A DNA stretch of 60,195 bases from contig JAAEOP010000735.1 in NCBI GenBank assembly GCA_024223125.1, positions 1-60,195 of the forward strand. Direction: 5' to 3'. The notes below the pieces were generated by a model. That model made no database searches and was not told the DNA's origin. It saw nothing but the letters and a program-made list of their open reading frames with translations. The translations under genes were made by a program, and so were the position numbers. This stretch comes from Chloroflexota bacterium (GTDB lineage Bacteria > Chloroflexota > Anaerolineae > Promineifilales > Promineifilaceae). Of the stretch, positions 17,947-27,266 are shown one piece after another; the stretch's first letter is position 1; every line of letters begins with the position of its first letter.

Positions 17947-19194
17947 ATGAGCGAGAATCTAAATCCCTTTGGAATTGCCCAACAGCAGTTAGATGAAGCG
18001 GCCGCAGTTTTGCAATTAGACTCAGATATGCATGCCTTTTTACGGGAACCGATGCGTGAGTTTCATTTTACCATTCCGGTACGTATGGATGACGGCCGTA
18101 CCCAAACTTTTCAAGGTTTCCGTGTCCAATACAATGATGCCCGTGGTCCGGCCAAAGGAGGCATCCGTTTCCATCCCGATGAGACCATTGACACAGTACG
18201 CGCATTGGCGGCCTGGATGACCTGGAAAACGGCCGTGTCCGACATTCCGCTAGGCGGCGGCAAAGGGGGCGTTATCTGCAACCCGCGTGAAATGTCCTCT
18301 GGTGAACTAGAACGACTCAGCCGCGGTTACATGCGAAACATTGCCCGCTACATCGGCATTACCCAGGATGTGCCCGCCCCCGACGTACACACCAATCCCC
18401 AAATCATGGCCTGGATGTTGGATGAGTATGAAACATTAATGGGCTGGCATGAACCCGGCGCCATCACCGGCAAGCCATTACCTCTGGGCGGTTCACAAGG
18501 GCGCACACCGGCCACCGCCCTAGGCGGCCTCTTTACCATTCGTGAAGCCGCCAGGGTACGGAACATGTCCTTAGACGGGGCTACCTGTGCCATCCAAGGT
18601 TACGGCAACGTAGGTGGAAACGCCCACCAGCTTGCCGGGCAGTTTGGCCTGAAGGTTGTGGCTGTTAGTGATGAGTTTGGAGCGATTCACAGTCCGCAAG
18701 GCCTGGCCCCCGATGTCGTAGCCGAACATGTACACCGTACCGGCAAAGTGGTAGATTATCCCAACAGTGAAAACATTAAAAATAGCGAACTACTGGAACT
18801 GGCTGTAGATATTCTTATTCCAGCCGCCATTGAGAACCAACTTACTTCCCAAAATGCCAACCAGATAAAAGCCAAAATAGTCGCTGAACTGGCGAACGGC
18901 CCCACTACGCCCGAAGCGGATGACATCCTGAATGACAAAGGCATTTACATCATCCCCGACTTTTTGTGCAATGCCGGCGGGGTGATCGTTTCTTACTTTG
19001 AGATGGTGCAAAATGGATACCAATTCTACTGGGATGAAGCGATGGTCAATGAACGGCTGGATCAGAAAATTACGATAGCATTCCAGGCCGTCCATGAGAT
19101 GTCTCAAAACAAAAAAGTAGATACTCGCGTGGCTGCATATCTGGTCGCCGTGAATCGGGTCGCGGAAGCAGTTCGTTTACGCGGTTGGGTGTAG
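17947..19194 (+). CDS. gdhA: Glutamate dehydrogenase
   Basis: The 415-aa enzyme matches hexameric Glu/Leu/Phe/Val dehydrogenases. It has the substrate-site segments GPAKGGIRFHP and PLGGGKGG with catalytic Lys residues, DVPAPDVHTN, GGSQGRTPATALGG and the Rossmann motif IQGYGNVGGNAHQ. ISDEFG-like AVSDEFGAI follows. It interconverts glutamate with 2-oxoglutarate and ammonia, linking nitrogen to the citric acid cycle. Length is typical, and coenzyme preference is not certain. Weak GGAG lies 12 nt before the ATG. It is probably monocistronic with a structured leader. Confidence 0.93.
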   Translation: MSENLNPFGIAQQQLDEAAAVLQLDSDMHAFLREPMREFHFTIPVRMDDGRTQTFQGFRVQYNDARGPAKGGIRFHPDETIDTVRALAAWMTWKTAVSDIPLGGGKGGVICNPREMSSGELERLSRGYMRNIARYIGITQDVPAPDVHTNPQIMAWMLDEYETLMGWHEPGAITGKPLPLGGSQGRTPATALGGLFTIREAARVRNMSLDGATCAIQGYGNVGGNAHQLAGQFGLKVVAVSDEFGAIHSPQGLAPDVVAEHVHRTGKVVDYPNSENIKNSELLELAVDILIPAAIENQLTSQNANQIKAKIVAELANGPTTPEADDILNDKGIYIIPDFLCNAGGVIVSYFEMVQNGYQFYWDEAMVNERLDQKITIAFQAVHEMSQNKKVDTRVAAYLVAVNRVAEAVRLRGWV

Positions 19195-19234
19195 GCGAAT
19201 TGCCAATTCACTCTACATCGGGAGCATAAAATTC

Positions 19235-19263
19235 TTGAGAAATAAGAACATTCGTGCTATAAT
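19235..19263 (+). promoter_or_regulatory. Promoter, TTGAGA-N17-TATAAT with extended -10
   Basis: TTGAGA (19235-19240), a 17-nt spacer and TATAAT (19258-19263) preceded by TGC form the best sigma-70-type promoter in the window. It would give ssb a leader of about 245 nt that contains the repeat hairpin. Confidence 0.7.
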
Positions 19264-19312
19264 TATGCGTATATTTGGAATGTCACCATTAACATTTTAC
19301 TTTTGCCAGAGA

Positions 19313-19374
19313 AGAGGTTCCACCTTTTGTCCATGAAACAAACAGCTTTCCCTTTGGTAAAAGGTGGAACCTCT
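19313..19374. repeat. AGAGGTTCCACCTTTT inverted repeat
   Basis: AGAGGTTCCACCTTTT (19313-19328) is perfectly complementary to AAAAGGTGGAACCTCT (19359-19374). A near-identical hairpin with a short loop is at 57181-57213. Here it lies inside the predicted ssb leader. Confidence 0.85.
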
Positions 19375-19406
19375 CAAAATTGCAAAGTTAGTGAGCAAAA
19401 TAGGTT

Positions 19407-19434
19407 TTGTAAATGCCAGATTTCATGATACTAT
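19407..19434 (+). promoter_or_regulatory. Second candidate ssb promoter
   Basis: TTGTAA (19407-19412), a 16-nt spacer and TACTAT (19429-19434) form a weaker promoter downstream of the hairpin, giving a leader of about 75 nt. Confidence 0.35.
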
Positions 19435-19515
19435 TTTTGTGTTCCCGACCAAGTACAAATAAATTAGTTCAATTCAGGTAATTGCACCCATATATTTAGT
19501 TAAGGAGAGTGTTGC

Positions 19516-19947
19516 ATGTATCAAAAAATTATAATTGCGGGTAATTTGGGTAATGATCCAGAAATGCGGTATATGCCGGATGGCACGGCCGTAACCAATT
19601 TCAGTGTAGCCACCAATCGTCGTTGGACAGATGGCGCTACAGGTGAACCACGAGAGGAAACAATCTGGTTCCGTGTATCTGTGTGGCGCAAACAGGCAGA
19701 AACGGCAAACCAATATTTAAGTCGGGGCAGCAAGGTTCTGGTGGAAGGGCGTATTAGACCTGATCCAAATACAGGTTCCCCAAAACTATTTACCCGGCAG
19801 GATGGGACAGTCGGCGCTTCTTATGAGATAACGGCCGATACCGTTCGTTTCCTCAGCAGCCGTGAAGAAGCAGGGCAGGCAGCTGCGTCTGGCGGTGATT
19901 ACGCGGCCGCTGCGCCAGCCCAGGAAGAAGATGAGATACCGTTTTAA
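19516..19947 (+). CDS. ssb: Single-stranded DNA-binding protein
   Basis: This 143-aa protein has a complete OB fold (residues 3-108: IIAGNLGNDPEMRYMPDGTA, FSVATNRRW, WFRVSVWRKQAE, SKVLVEGRI), a short flexible Ala-rich linker and the acidic tip EEDEIPF that recruits replication and repair proteins. It coats single-stranded DNA as a tetramer. AAGGAGAG precedes the ATG. The usual partners rpsF and rpsR are not adjacent, so this may be one of several ssb copies. A strong terminator follows. Confidence 0.95.
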   Translation: MYQKIIIAGNLGNDPEMRYMPDGTAVTNFSVATNRRWTDGATGEPREETIWFRVSVWRKQAETANQYLSRGSKVLVEGRIRPDPNTGSPKLFTRQDGTVGASYEITADTVRFLSSREEAGQAAASGGDYAAAAPAQEEDEIPF

Positions 19948-20010
19948 GGTATACAACAACCCAGATAGATTTGTGTAGAGACCTATCAAAGTTTTCAATA
20001 TTATGCGTTG

Positions 20011-20046
20011 AGGCAGGCTTTTTCAATGATGAGCCTGCCTTTTTTT
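20011..20046. terminator. Rho-independent terminator after ssb
   Basis: AGGCAGGCT (20011-20019) pairs with AGCCTGCCT (20032-20040), followed by a run of T to 20046. It lies between convergent ssb and the protease gene and may serve both, since A residues are present on the other side. Confidence 0.8.
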
Positions 20047-20047
20047 A

Positions 20048-21169
20048 TTAGCCAAACAGACCCCGCAACCATTGTAACAATCGTTCCCAAAAGGATAGCT
20101 GTGGGGGCGTAACTGGCCCTGGATCAATGGGTGGCGGTATGGGAGATGGGTCTGGGTCAATTGGTGGGTCTGGGTCTGTGGGGGGTTCTTCCGACGGCCG
20201 TTGTGCCGGAAACAGCAAACTCAAACGATTCACAACCGCATTGATGTCGTTGGCCAACGCATGTTCAGGTGCGTTACCGATTTCACCGGCGAAGTGCAGG
20301 CCAATCGCTTTTCCGCTCTCTTCATCTACCCAAACAGAACCAGAGTCCCCTCCCAGGCTCACTTCCCCAGGCGGTGAACCGGGGCGGGGAATGACGCGCA
20401 CAACTTGCTCCAGGCGGCGTACTCCGGCCGCACCGTAGTTAATCTGGGTACTCATCATCATGCCATCTATAAACCCTTCTGTGCGGCCGGTGGTACGGCC
20501 GCTTTTCCAAACCATCATCCCCAATCGCGGAGCAATCGTGTCTTCAATTTTGTCCCCTTCCAAAGTCGTGTCCAAGATGGGACGTTCGCCGGTAATGCGA
20601 GCCACAGCAGCGTCAAAAGGGCCTAAAACAGAGCGGGTCACTTCGGCGATTTTGTCGCTGCTTTGGCCGCCGTCCAATTTACCGGGCTGCCAGATAGGGT
20701 CGCCGATTTGGGCGGATGTGTCACCCAAAAGCACATGCCAGTTGCTCAGGATGTACGCTTCTTGGGTGTCGGCATCATACACCTTCGCGCCCAACGTGCC
20801 AGCGGTTACATTGGGGCCGCCAATACTGACGCCGAGGGGAATTTCGGTAAAGCGTTGGTCACGGCCGTCTACGGCCGCCTCTAACTGTACATCTCCCTCC
20901 AACATCGTTTGAATACCGTAAGTAGCTTCAATCACATCTATCAGAACGCCATCTATTTCTTTAGGAAACAGATCTTCTTCCTCGAGTTCAGACAACGGCT
21001 TTTTTTGCGCCAGATGAACCCGAATAGCTAACTGTCCGGTCATAGCGCCTTGAGACCATTTGAAGCCTAGGTCTACGGCCGTAACACCCTCTCTAGCCAG
21101 CCAATCATCACGCACGGTGGCTAAAGCCGCTTCCGCTTTTTGCATATCTTCCGGGGTAACTGTGGACAT
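20048..21169 (-). CDS. Trypsin-like serine protease
   Basis: The 373-aa protein has a helical N-terminal region of about 110 residues (FKWSQGAMTGQLAIRVHL, as in Nal1-like bacterial proteases). A chymotrypsin-fold domain follows with a complete triad: His145 in SNWHVL, Asp186 in PFDAAVAR and Ser277 in GGDSGSVW. A Pro/Asp-rich stretch and an amphipathic C-terminal helix (SFWERLLQWLRGLFG) end it. No signal peptide is seen, so it is probably cytoplasmic and could bind membranes by its tail. AGGAGG precedes the ATG. It is divergent from the EAD membrane protein; trypsin-like domains are known effectors in EAD-linked conflict systems. Confidence 0.88.
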   Translation of the reverse strand: MSTVTPEDMQKAEAALATVRDDWLAREGVTAVDLGFKWSQGAMTGQLAIRVHLAQKKPLSELEEEDLFPKEIDGVLIDVIEATYGIQTMLEGDVQLEAAVDGRDQRFTEIPLGVSIGGPNVTAGTLGAKVYDADTQEAYILSNWHVLLGDTSAQIGDPIWQPGKLDGGQSSDKIAEVTRSVLGPFDAAVARITGERPILDTTLEGDKIEDTIAPRLGMMVWKSGRTTGRTEGFIDGMMMSTQINYGAAGVRRLEQVVRVIPRPGSPPGEVSLGGDSGSVWVDEESGKAIGLHFAGEIGNAPEHALANDINAVVNRLSLLFPAQRPSEEPPTDPDPPIDPDPSPIPPPIDPGPVTPPQLSFWERLLQWLRGLFG

Positions 21170-21505
21170 ACCTTCCTCCTATCTAAAATTGCCAGAAAGT
21201 TGACGGGAATTTGTCGGCAATTCGTCAGATAATCGTTTTGTAGTTTGATACAGGTTTGTTATAGTTTATAGTATATTGAGTCGCAGCAAAAGGCGTCATT
21301 AAAATTGGCGCTTTCACTACCCATTGTCAGACTTTTTGTTAGCGAGTGTTTTTAAGTTTATTTTATGAAGCTTAACCTTTTTTGTGTTGAGATGCTCACC
21401 ATTCATCCGTTGTTGTTGCACAATATTTAATCGTTGTACCCACAATTGAACAAACGTTTATAAGACCAACCCGGCGAGGTTTTGTTACTGTTTGGAGGTA
21501 GTATC
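21170..21505. other. Divergent intergenic region
   Basis: This 336-bp AT-rich stretch separates the protease from the EAD protein. A promoter for the plus strand is at 21245-21272. I see no gene or repeat element, and no ACGGCCGT. Confidence 0.55.
21245..21272 (+). promoter_or_regulatory. Promoter, TTGATA-N16-TATAGT
   Basis: TTGATA (21245-21250) and TATAGT (21267-21272) are 16 nt apart, in an AT-rich stretch ending TATAGTATATTG. The leader to the ATG at 21506 would be about 225 nt. Confidence 0.5.
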
Positions 21506-23818
21506 ATGTTCCAATTGCCAGTTCCCCCACCTACTCGAGTGACCCACCAGATTAAGTGTATCAGTTGCCAAGAGCCATTTGTGATTTCTATTGACGATCC
21601 ACAACGGGAAATCCCCCGCACGCCAGGTTGGCGTGTGCCCAGAGATCACGATTCGCAAACCCAAATGCGCCATGCAGAAGATCGCACCATTCGTACAGTT
21701 TTCCCCAGCGGCCGTGCCAGACCCGACCCAAATCCAGAAGCCATCGCTCACCAAAATCAAGATAGCTTTTACTATATAAACTGCCCCCGCTGCGGCGCCG
21801 ATAATCGTAACTGGCTGAATGCCCTGATGTCTCCTCTGCCACGGCCGATCCCCATTTTTATTGGCTACGGGTTGATTTTCGCCGTGCTGCTGGCTGCTTT
21901 TTTTGGCTTGAAGGATGTTATGAGTCGGGCGCAAATAACACTGTTACTTGTTTCCATTGTGCTGGCCGGCGTATTACCTTTGCTATTACTACCCGGTCTC
22001 TGGCCCAGCGCCCGCATACAAGATTATTTAAGCGGCGTTTCATCCAGCGTCAGCGGCCGTCCCTCGCCACAACTATTGCGTGTCCTACTCATTTTTGGCA
22101 TTTTCGTCGTCGGCATTCCCCTGCTCATGTTTTTTGTTTATCCGACCGGAATGCGGATCAAAGACAAGTTATTCAATCCACCAAAGTCACTATCACCCGA
22201 GGACCAATTAGACAAAACCATCAACACCCTAGACACCAGAGCATACAATAGTCACCAACCTTTTGCAGAATTATTTACCTCAGGCGGGGCAACGGCCGAA
22301 AACGCCCTATACAGCATCTATCATCTTAACGCCTCTCAACCAGCCGCTTGTAGTCAGGAACAGATGCAATATTACGCTACTCTTTTGCAAGCCGCCGATG
22401 CGGCCGATTCATCGGTGATGCAAAGCGTCAGCGCTCAGTTAACAAACGTAGACACCGCCTGTCAACAAAACACAATCGCCAGCGTTATTGCTTCTATTGA
22501 CGCGATTCTCCAAAAACCCAGCGAACTCACACCGCCGTATTCATATGGATATGGCTATGGCGGTGTTCCAACCTGTCTGACGCTCCTTCAAAATACCCCC
22601 CCCGCTAATTTGAGTACGTCTCCCACTATCAGGTCGTATTGCCAACAAGATTTGATGCTCTTTGTCCGGGACAGTCTGGCAAATATAAACGTGCCTCCAG
22701 ATCAAATTCCCTTTAACCAGACAAATTGGCAAATGTATCTTCGGGATGCACGGCAGATGTTATTAGACAATCGGCTGGCAGAAGCTGACAGACAACTACT
22801 AAATTCACAAATCAACACACTATTTACCCTCACCTTTCCGCTTGCAAAAACAAACGCTGTCTGGCTGCATGGCGGATTGTTATTTGCCTGGCTGGTAACA
22901 ACAGGTTTGGCTTGGCTGTTGGGTTCCATATGTGCTTCCATAGCGTTGGGGCAACAAATCAGTTATATGGACAGGCTGCTGCCAGCCCCCATCTTCACCA
23001 ATCTAAACAGTATGACCCGTGTGGCTGTATGGGAACTAAAGAAGACGCTGGAAGTACGCGGCGATATGCAGCATATTCAATGGATGCAGGCCCAGCGTAA
23101 TAAAAATGGGGGCATTATTTTGGAAGGGCTGCACCGTAGTGTGCCTGACTTTAATATGGTAGGGCAAAGAGTGGGGGACACAGTAAAAGCCCAACGCTAT
23201 CAATTAACAACTGACCCCTGGGCAAAAATCATTGACGCCCAGATTATTGATATAGAAGTTTCTCATACTGTGAATGCGCCCGAATATGTCGTTACCGAAG
23301 TGTGGCCACGTCATCCATTATCTGGTGGTAATGGCAACGGCCGCACACTCACAAATGAAGCGCCTCGTCTTGCAGGGTCTGGGGAGGCTGTGTTGCTTAG
23401 TTCTACGGCCAACCAACGCCAACAACCCACAATGACGACAACTACAAGAGCGGACACGGCCGCCACTGAAACCATCACCATCCCCTTCCACGAACCCAAC
23501 ATACCTACGCCGGCCGACCTTTTCATCTCTGCAACCACACCAGATGTAGACTTGCACACCGATTCCAGAGCCAGCGACCTGCCATTAGTCAAGCTCAATT
23601 TACTCAGTCGTGAGATTTGCAATTACTTTAGCGTAAATGAGCTGCGCCGTCTCTGTTTGGAAATGAATATCGAATATGATGATCTTTCCGGTAGTAATCG
23701 GCGGGCAAAAACCAACCATATTGTCAGGTATTGCGGCTGTCGGGGACTAATTCAAGATTTACTGCAACAACTCCACCAAAAACGCCCCCATGTCAATTGG
23801 GAAATGCTCCTGCAATAA
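21506..23818 (+). CDS. Zinc-ribbon, multi-TM protein with C-terminal effector-associated domain
   Basis: This 770-aa protein starts with two Cys pairs (Cys18/Cys21 and Cys93/Cys96, NCPRCGADN) forming a likely zinc ribbon. Three membrane segments follow (about 115-134, 144-163, 191-212), then a soluble region of about 230 residues and a fourth hydrophobic hairpin near 455-485 (WLHGGLLFAWLVTTGLAWLLG). A beta-rich cytoplasmic part and a Thr-rich linker come next. The last 75 residues (REICNYFSVNELRRLCLEMN, IEYDDLSG, KTNHIVRYCGCRG, RPHVNW) match the EAD7-like death-domain fold that recruits effectors in bacterial conflict systems. GGAGG lies 7 nt before ATG 21506. No ACGGCCGT lies in the gene. 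Confidence 0.75.
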   Translation: MFQLPVPPPTRVTHQIKCISCQEPFVISIDDPQREIPRTPGWRVPRDHDSQTQMRHAEDRTIRTVFPSGRARPDPNPEAIAHQNQDSFYYINCPRCGADNRNWLNALMSPLPRPIPIFIGYGLIFAVLLAAFFGLKDVMSRAQITLLLVSIVLAGVLPLLLLPGLWPSARIQDYLSGVSSSVSGRPSPQLLRVLLIFGIFVVGIPLLMFFVYPTGMRIKDKLFNPPKSLSPEDQLDKTINTLDTRAYNSHQPFAELFTSGGATAENALYSIYHLNASQPAACSQEQMQYYATLLQAADAADSSVMQSVSAQLTNVDTACQQNTIASVIASIDAILQKPSELTPPYSYGYGYGGVPTCLTLLQNTPPANLSTSPTIRSYCQQDLMLFVRDSLANINVPPDQIPFNQTNWQMYLRDARQMLLDNRLAEADRQLLNSQINTLFTLTFPLAKTNAVWLHGGLLFAWLVTTGLAWLLGSICASIALGQQISYMDRLLPAPIFTNLNSMTRVAVWELKKTLEVRGDMQHIQWMQAQRNKNGGIILEGLHRSVPDFNMVGQRVGDTVKAQRYQLTTDPWAKIIDAQIIDIEVSHTVNAPEYVVTEVWPRHPLSGGNGNGRTLTNEAPRLAGSGEAVLLSSTANQRQQPTMTTTTRADTAATETITIPFHEPNIPTPADLFISATTPDVDLHTDSRASDLPLVKLNLLSREICNYFSVNELRRLCLEMNIEYDDLSGSNRRAKTNHIVRYCGCRGLIQDLLQQLHQKRPHVNWEMLLQ

Positions 23819-23854
23819 AGGTTGGATAGCGGAATAAATTCCGCCATCCAACCT
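23819..23854. terminator. Hairpin between the EAD and SLATT genes
   Basis: AGGTTGGATAGCGGAAT pairs with ATTCCGCCATCCAACCT with one mismatch, beginning right after the EAD gene stop. There is no T-run; it may end both convergent transcripts. Confidence 0.5.
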
Positions 23855-23896
23855 GGGGCAAAGTAGCGTCGCAAAGGTAACGTCCAGTTGAGGTCA

Positions 23897-24451
23897 TTAT
23901 CCCAGGTTTCCATTTTGGACGGGAATGGCGTGTCCGTTATTGTTAGAATTGGTTGCACTGCCTAAAATTCGCCCAAAGAAACTATAACTCTCCTCGATAA
24001 CCAGATTATTTAGGAGAGCCATTTCCTGGAGAGGTTCCCTCTTATCTGGCGGAGTTAGTAAGAATCGATCTCGCTCTTTTTCTAATTTCTCAGCCATAAT
24101 CACCATATCCTGCCAGGCAGACCCCCATTGGAATGTTTGTGAAAACCCGGCTGTGACCGATAAGATCGCGGCCAGAATGGGCGTCGTTATTGAAAATGCG
24201 AGATCTAAAAATTCATACGATGAGTTCTTTGTAGCAATTGAAATAGAGGATATGAACGTGATTAATGCGCCCAGAACAAGTATCGTTCCCTGGGTAATTT
24301 TATAGTATTGTTTGTTGCGTCTGCTTGATCTCCAATAGTATTTGATTGATTTGTTGTAACGACACAGAACATATTTGTCCAAATTTTCTCCAAACTGGCC
24401 GCAATCTATATCCCGTATTTTTTGATTGATCTTTTTTGAACTTCTACTCAT
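23897..24451 (-). CDS. SLATT/DUF4231 two-TM putative effector
   Basis: This 184-aa protein has an N-terminal helical part ending YYWRSSRRNKQYYK, two close membrane segments (TQGTILVLGALITFISSISIA and ITTPILAAILSVTAGF), and the helix WGSAWQDMVIMAEKLEKERD. These are the features of the SLATT superfamily (SMODS- and SLOG-associating 2TM effectors, here DUF4231). SLATT proteins are predicted pore-formers in nucleotide-signal or SLOG-gated immunity. ATG 24451 has a strong GAGGAGGG site; the frame is open further upstream. It is convergent with the EAD membrane protein 78 bp away. Its codons look AT-richer than neighbours and lack ACGGCCGT. Confidence 0.8.
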   Translation of the reverse strand: MSRSSKKINQKIRDIDCGQFGENLDKYVLCRYNKSIKYYWRSSRRNKQYYKITQGTILVLGALITFISSISIATKNSSYEFLDLAFSITTPILAAILSVTAGFSQTFQWGSAWQDMVIMAEKLEKERDRFLLTPPDKREPLQEMALLNNLVIEESYSFFGRILGSATNSNNNGHAIPVQNGNLG

Positions 24452-24830
24452 GTTGCCCTCCTCGCAAAATATAATTGCATAGATAGATAGAACGCGAATA
24501 ATTGCATAACAAGCCAGCAGTTGAATCATTCTCTAAGCCGAATGATGTCTTCATCGTAAAAAGCAAACGTTAACTTATCGTTGATCTTGAGAGTCATAAC
24601 AAAAGCGGTAATGTACAGTCGCCCTACGCTTCATAAATCGGTATAATCACGGCCGTACCTATTAAAAAACTGTAACTGTCATCTAGCAAGCTGTGGAAAA
24701 GAAATAAAAACTCGCGTTTATCCGCTGAATCCGCATCCATCCGCGTCCTATCCAAACTTCCCCGCCAAACTGCTAACAGATACAACAGCTTATACTTTTA
24801 AATTCCACATATAGGAGAATGAACACAATT
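24452..24830. other. Divergent intergenic region
   Basis: This 379-bp gap holds an ACGGCCGT site near 24651 and an ATCCGCGTT-type repeat at 24703-24760. The AT-rich part before icd probably carries its promoter (CTTATACTTTTAAA). I see no gene. Confidence 0.5.
24703..24760. repeat. ATCCGCGTC dispersed repeat
   Basis: Degenerate units CGCGTTTATCCGC, GAATCCGCATCCATCCGCG and TCCTATCCAAAC match the copy at 9415-9470. Confidence 0.5.
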
Positions 24831-26069
24831 ATGTCTTATTCCAACATTCAAGTGCCTGACGGCCAAAAAATTACATTTGAAAACGGTAAACTAAACGTAC
24901 CCGACAACCCCATTGTCGCTTTTATTGAAGGCGATGGCATTGGTGTAGATATTGCGCCCGCTTCCATGCTCGTTTGGAACGCGGCCGTAGAAAAAGCATA
25001 CGGCGGCCAACGCAAAATTGCCTGGATGGAAATTTACTCTGGTGAAAAAGCGGCTGCCCACTACGAAGGCGACTACATGCCCGATGAAACCTTCGCCGCC
25101 ATGCGCGAATTTCTAGTTGGTATAAAAGGTCCCCTTACCACCCCCATCGGCGGCGGCTTCCGCAGCCTTAACGTGACCTTGCGCCAGGTGTTAGACCTGT
25201 ACGCTTGCGTTCGTCCTGTCAGCTACATCTCCGGCACACCCAGCCCCATGCGTCATCCAGAACGCATGGACATCACCCTCTTCCGCGAAAACACTGAAGA
25301 TGTCTATTCCGGCATTGAATGGTCGGCCGATTCCGAAGGCGCCAACGCCATTATTCAATTCATGAATGAACAGTTGGGTAAAAATGTCCGTGCTGGCTCG
25401 GCCATTGGCATTAAACCCGTCAGCGAATTTGGTACCAAACGATTAGTACGGCAGGCAATTCAACACGCCATTGACAATAATCGCAGCAGTGTCACTTTGG
25501 TTCATAAAGGCAACATCATGAAGTTTACCGAAGGCGCATTCCGCGATTGGGGCTACGAATTAGCCCGCGATGAGTTTGGCGCTGAACCGTGGCAAGGCGG
25601 CCCTTGGCACATTCTGAAAAACCCCCGCAATGGTGCAGACATCATCATCAAAGATGTCATTGCCGATAATATGCTGCAACAACTGCTGACCCGCACCAAA
25701 GATTATGATGTCATTGCTACTCTGAATTTGAATGGAGATTATATGAGCGACGCGGCCGCGGCCCAGGTGGGTGGTTTAGGGATGGCTCCCGGCGGCAATA
25801 TTGGGGATGGCATAGCTCTGTTTGAAGCGACGCATGGCACAGCGCCCAAATACGCTGGTAAAGACCAGGTCAATCCTGGCAGCCTGATTTTAAGCGGTGT
25901 GATGATGTTGCAATATATGGGCTGGACGGAAGCGGCCGACCTGATTGTGGCTGCCATGACTAAAACAATCGAACAAAAAACCGTCACCTACGACCTACAT
26001 CGTCAGATTGAAGGAGCTACTAAACTTTCCTGCTCCGGTTTTGCCCAGGCGATTGTGGACAATATGTAA
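24831..26069 (+). CDS. icd: Isocitrate dehydrogenase, probably NADP-dependent
   Basis: The 412-aa enzyme matches dimeric bacterial IDH. It has [13 protein letters not shown], the substrate loop [76 protein letters not shown] and [20 protein letters not shown]. The Lys-Tyr pair in APKYAG is the NADP determinant of the E. coli enzyme. It oxidises isocitrate to 2-oxoglutarate, the substrate of the nearby glutamate dehydrogenase. I chose ATG 24831; an ATG at 24819 is in frame but sits only 1 nt from the AGGAG. No ACGGCCGT is present in the gene. A strong terminator follows. Confidence 0.95.
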   Translation: MSYSNIQVPDGQKITFENGKLNVPDNPIVAFIEGDGIGVDIAPASMLVWNAAVEKAYGGQRKIAWMEIYSGEKAAAHYEGDYMPDETFAAMREFLVGIKGPLTTPIGGGFRSLNVTLRQVLDLYACVRPVSYISGTPSPMRHPERMDITLFRENTEDVYSGIEWSADSEGANAIIQFMNEQLGKNVRAGSAIGIKPVSEFGTKRLVRQAIQHAIDNNRSSVTLVHKGNIMKFTEGAFRDWGYELARDEFGAEPWQGGPWHILKNPRNGADIIIKDVIADNMLQQLLTRTKDYDVIATLNLNGDYMSDAAAAQVGGLGMAPGGNIGDGIALFEATHGTAPKYAGKDQVNPGSLILSGVMMLQYMGWTEAADLIVAAMTKTIEQKTVTYDLHRQIEGATKLSCSGFAQAIVDNM

Positions 26070-26075
26070 TCATCC

Positions 26076-26112
26076 AGAGCCTAAGGGTTTTTGCTAAACC
26101 CTTAGGCTCTTT
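26076..26112. terminator. Terminator between icd and the phosphofructokinase gene
   Basis: AGAGCCTAAGGGTTT (26076-26090) is perfectly complementary to AAACCCTTAGGCTCT (26096-26110), with a short T-tract after it. It lies between convergent genes and can act in both directions. Confidence 0.8.
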
Positions 26113-26117
26113 CTCCA

Positions 26118-27239
26118 TTATTCATCCCCCAAACACGTCCTTAATTTACGGGCACTTTCTATCCAGGGGTGGTCTAAGGCCACAGTTTTACGTTTGCCCA
26201 CCACCTTTTCCAGAGATACTGCCTCCGTCCCCGTACCCCGTACAGCCACCATTACCCCATATTGTTCTTTTTCGATCAGGCTGACGCAAGCTGTGCCTAG
26301 CTGGGTAGACAGCAAACGGTCTACGGCCGATGGCGTCCCTCCCCGCTGCACATGCCCCAATATTGTCACTCGTGATTCCAATCCTGTGCGCTGCTCTAAC
26401 TGATCGGACAGATGAATGGTGCTGTTGGCACGGCGGGCTTCCACTTCAGCTAACTGCAAGTTGGCAGCTTTACGTTCTTCTTTATTATTGGCTGCTTCGA
26501 TAGCTTTTTCGGCCGTCTGCAAATCGGCCGCTATTGCTTGAGGCATCGCCCCTTCAGAAACAGCGACAATGCTAAAACCACGACCGTGACGATGCCTTTG
26601 TCGAATCGCTTCGGCCGCAATTTCCACATTATACGGAATTTCCGGCAGCAAAATAACATCTGCACCGCCAGCCAAACCCGACCCCAGAGCCAACCAACCC
26701 GTATTGTGCCCCATCGTCTCTACAACAATGATGCGGTGGTGACTGTGGGCGGTGCTGTGCAGTCGGTCAATCGCTTCTGTAGCAATACCCAAAGCTGTAT
26801 CAAAACCAAAGGTCACATCAGTCATCGCCACATCATTGTCAATTGTTTTGGGCAGGGTGATGATATTTAATCCTTTTTGCATCAGACGGTAAGCATTTTT
26901 CTGAGTACCGCCCCCGCCCAGGCATACCAACACATCCAGGTTATGTTTGTCATATGTTTCTACCAGGGCGTCAGTCATATCTAGTTTTTTGCCACCGATG
27001 AGCATTTTATGGGGTTTGTCTCGGCTGGTTCCCAAAATGGTGCCACCTACTGTCAAGATACCCGACAAAGTGTCGCCATCTAAACGAACAGTGCGGTTGG
27101 CCATCAAACCCCGAAATCCATCGCGGAAACCAATGACATGCATACCCATACCCCGCGCCGTTTTGCCGATGCCGCGAATGGCCGCATTCAAACCGGGCGT
27201 ATCACCGCCGGCCGTTAAAATACCAATTGATTTTGCCAT
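26118..27239 (-). CDS. pfkA: 6-phosphofructokinase, atypical active site
   Basis: The 373-aa protein matches PfkA-type kinases of group III. It has [70 protein letters not shown] and [11 protein letters not shown]. At the position of GGDGS, where Asp103 of E. coli binds magnesium, it reads GGGGT. The residue equivalent to position 124 is Lys (PKTIDND), typical of PPi-using or mixed enzymes, while position 104 is Gly, typical of ATP users. The phosphoryl donor is therefore uncertain. AGGAG precedes the ATG. It is last in an operon with polyphosphate glucokinase, 27 bp apart. Confidence 0.88.
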   Translation of the reverse strand: MAKSIGILTAGGDTPGLNAAIRGIGKTARGMGMHVIGFRDGFRGLMANRTVRLDGDTLSGILTVGGTILGTSRDKPHKMLIGGKKLDMTDALVETYDKHNLDVLVCLGGGGTQKNAYRLMQKGLNIITLPKTIDNDVAMTDVTFGFDTALGIATEAIDRLHSTAHSHHRIIVVETMGHNTGWLALGSGLAGGADVILLPEIPYNVEIAAEAIRQRHRHGRGFSIVAVSEGAMPQAIAADLQTAEKAIEAANNKEERKAANLQLAEVEARRANSTIHLSDQLEQRTGLESRVTILGHVQRGGTPSAVDRLLSTQLGTACVSLIEKEQYGVMVAVRGTGTEAVSLEKVVGKRKTVALDHPWIESARKLRTCLGDE

Positions 27240-27266
27240 TTTGATTTCTCCTGACTATAGATGTAG

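Larger units (their letters stand above)
19195..19515. other. Long leader region of ssb
   Basis: No gene is seen in this 321-bp gap. It holds a strong promoter at 19235-19263, the hairpin element at 19313-19374 and a second promoter-like pair at 19407-19434 before ssb. Confidence 0.6.
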
